Origin: Chitinophaga silvisoli
GTDB taxonomy: Bacteria > Bacteroidota > Bacteroidia > Chitinophagales > Chitinophagaceae
Assembly: GCF_003412465.1 (NCBI RefSeq)
Contig: NZ_QTJV01000002.1
Location: 744,001-808,000, forward strand
DNA: 64,000 bases
Reading direction: 5' to 3'
A program made the translations under genes and the position numbers. The notes beneath the pieces are model-generated. The model searched no databases. It was not told the origin of the DNA and saw nothing but the letters and a program-made list of their open reading frames with translations. Positions 62,912 through 64,000 of the stretch are shown one piece after another; position 1 is the stretch's first letter, and each line of letters begins with the position of its first letter.

Positions 62912-63481
62912 TGCCCTGAGGGAATCGGCAATCGCCTGCTGCCATTGGTATTGTACAAAATGGTTGATGCCATGGTTGGTTTCCCTGTCATACGCTTCCT
63001 GCAGGCGGTTCATTTCCCTGAAGGATTCGATGTATTCATATTGGATCATGCTGTCGTAATCATCGGCAGTCAGTTCCATTTGCGTCACCTTTTTCCTGAA
63101 GCGCAGGGCTACGAGCCAGGTGATATCAAAATGCAGCTGTTCATGCGCCAGTCCATAATCATCCTGTACCGGGGGAGTCACCCAGGAGGCACTTTTGATA
63201 TGAAAGACCTGCAAGGTGAGGTTGATGTAGAGGGTATCTTTCTTTCTGATACTGCCGCCCTCGTAGGCAAAGCTGCTGTAGGATACCGCTCCGCTTTTCG
63301 GCCGGGAGGGGGGAGCAGCCTGGAAATCAGACCACTGTAGTTTTCTATCAGAATGGTAAAAGAGTGTATCAGATTGAGAATTTTCAGGCCGGGTATCAGG
63401 TACAAAAACGACTTTGATGACTGGTTGGGTACTCATCAGTGATCCAAAAAGGCAACAGGTCCATATGATAATACTGCGCAC
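62906..63481 (-). CDS. DUF922 family protein, putative secreted metalloprotease
   Basis: 191 residues. A short N-terminal hydrophobic stretch (IIIWTCCLFGSLMST) suggests export. HEQLHFDI (H113, E114, H117) gives an HExxH zinc-protease motif typical of DUF922, preceded by LQWSDFQAAPPSRPKSGAVSYSSFAYEG. Function is unproven. The last bases overlap the 3' end of the M28 gene. It is divergent from paaA, 51 bp away. Confidence 0.85.
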   Translation of the reverse strand: MRSIIIWTCCLFGSLMSTQPVIKVVFVPDTRPENSQSDTLFYHSDRKLQWSDFQAAPPSRPKSGAVSYSSFAYEGGSIRKKDTLYINLTLQVFHIKSASWVTPPVQDDYGLAHEQLHFDITWLVALRFRKKVTQMELTADDYDSMIQYEYIESFREMNRLQEAYDRETNHGINHFVQYQWQQAIADSLRAL

Positions 63482-63532
63482 ACATTAAAGGTACATTTTT
63501 CGTAACTTACAGGTTACCAAAACAATCACACT

Positions 63533-64000
63533 ATGTACGGTGGTGGATACATCTTTGAAGAGCCGAAAAGGCAGCCCCTGTCCGCGCAAACCCCGGACGA
63601 CCCCGAAAAACTGGCCGCTTTTGAAAAGCGCATCGCCAATGGGGAAAAGATCGAACCTGGCGACTGGATGCCGGCCGAATACCGCAGGCAGCTGATCCGC
63701 TTAATAGAACAGCATGCTCATTCCGAAATTATCGGTGCCCTGCCAGAAGGTACCTGGATCACCCGTGCACCCGGCTTCAAACGTAAACTGGCGCTCATAG
63801 CCAAAGTACAGGATGAAATAGGCCATGGGCAGTTGCTTTATAATGCAGCCGAAACCCTGGGCAAATCCAGGGAGGCTATGATCAACGACCTGCTCAGTGG
63901 CAAGTCTAAATATTCCAATGTCTTTAATTATCCTGCTGAAACCTGGGCGGATGTAACTGTGATTGGTTTCCTGATTGATGCTGCGGCTATTGTGAACCAG
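63533..64000 (+). CDS. paaA: 1,2-phenylacetyl-CoA epoxidase, subunit A (5' part; runs off window)
   Basis: 156 codons of the N-terminus starting [17 protein letters not shown]. The di-iron carboxylate region begins with [18 protein letters not shown] and [13 protein letters not shown], providing Glu and Glu-x-x-His ligands typical of PaaA. PaaABCE epoxidises phenylacetyl-CoA with oxygen and NADPH. The other paa genes presumably follow beyond the window edge. Confidence 0.93.
   Translation, partial: MYGGGYIFEEPKRQPLSAQTPDDPEKLAAFEKRIANGEKIEPGDWMPAEYRRQLIRLIEQHAHSEIIGALPEGTWITRAPGFKRKLALIAKVQDEIGHGQLLYNAAETLGKSREAMINDLLSGKSKYSNVFNYPAETWADVTVIGFLIDAAAIVNQ

Overview
The window reads as a chromosomal segment of a Bacteroidota bacterium, most likely Chitinophagaceae and Chitinophaga-like. 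The evidence is the TamB-TamL envelope pair (TamL being the lipoprotein form of TamA known from Bacteroidetes), lineage-typical families (DUF2480, DUF3050, PspC/PadR pair), Bacteroidota-type promoters of the form TTTG-N20/21-TAnnTTTG (clearest before ppiD, feoA, padR and tRNA-Phe), and many T-rich hairpin terminators. Genus is an inference from gene content only. No phage, integrase, insertion sequence or CRISPR array was seen.

Layout. 1-3.1 kb: the 3' part of gltB followed by gltD (glutamate synthase). 3.2-11.8 kb: a secreted unknown, then a tamB-tamL-rlpA envelope operon. 12-17.1 kb: a PfpI/DJ-1 protein, a CorA channel, DUF2480 and a large PpiD/SurA-type foldase. 17.1-25 kb: the part I consider most notable. 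Two long non-coding stretches flank nadA; both carry exact DnaA boxes, and the second holds six fixed-length (about 74 bp) inverted-repeat elements. A few kb on, two perfect 16-bp parS palindromes bracket the gap between ybeY and mnmG. Together these look like a chromosomal origin region (oriC and its ParB sites). SDR, AraC and FeoA genes lie between.

25-28.5 kb: a secreted lactonase-like propeller, a very acidic small protein and cardiolipin synthase. 28.7-40.8 kb: a 1589-residue DUF4011/SF1 helicase/nuclease/DUF3320 protein, convergent with a tight five-gene operon (SWIM zinc finger, DUF5691, MoxR AAA+ ATPase, DUF5682, CoxE-like vWA). That operon looks like an uncharacterised ATPase-chelatase or conflict-type system. 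Upstream of it, on the same strand, are two membrane proteins (one CruF/carotenoid-synthesis-like) and an MHS-type MFS transporter.

43.6-47 kb: rpiA, an isoprenylcysteine-methyltransferase-like protein, a sulfurtransferase, a DUF1304 protein and a SAM methyltransferase, then a small frameshifted gene. 47.6-50.7 kb: tRNA-Phe, DUF3050 and RecQ, all on the minus strand. 51-54.2 kb: arabinose-5-phosphate isomerase, mannose-1-phosphate guanylyltransferase and methionine aminotransferase, closely packed. 54.3-57.2 kb: beta-carbonic anhydrase with a SulP anion transporter and a small unknown. 57.4-61.9 kb: PadR-PspC pair and FeoB, the latter far from the only FeoA in the window. 62-64 kb: M28 peptidase, a DUF922 protease-like protein and the 5' end of paaA, which runs off the window.

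Most genes are chromosomal housekeeping genes. The two items most worth follow-up are the putative replication origin/parS region and the helicase-nuclease plus MoxR-vWA-SWIM cluster.
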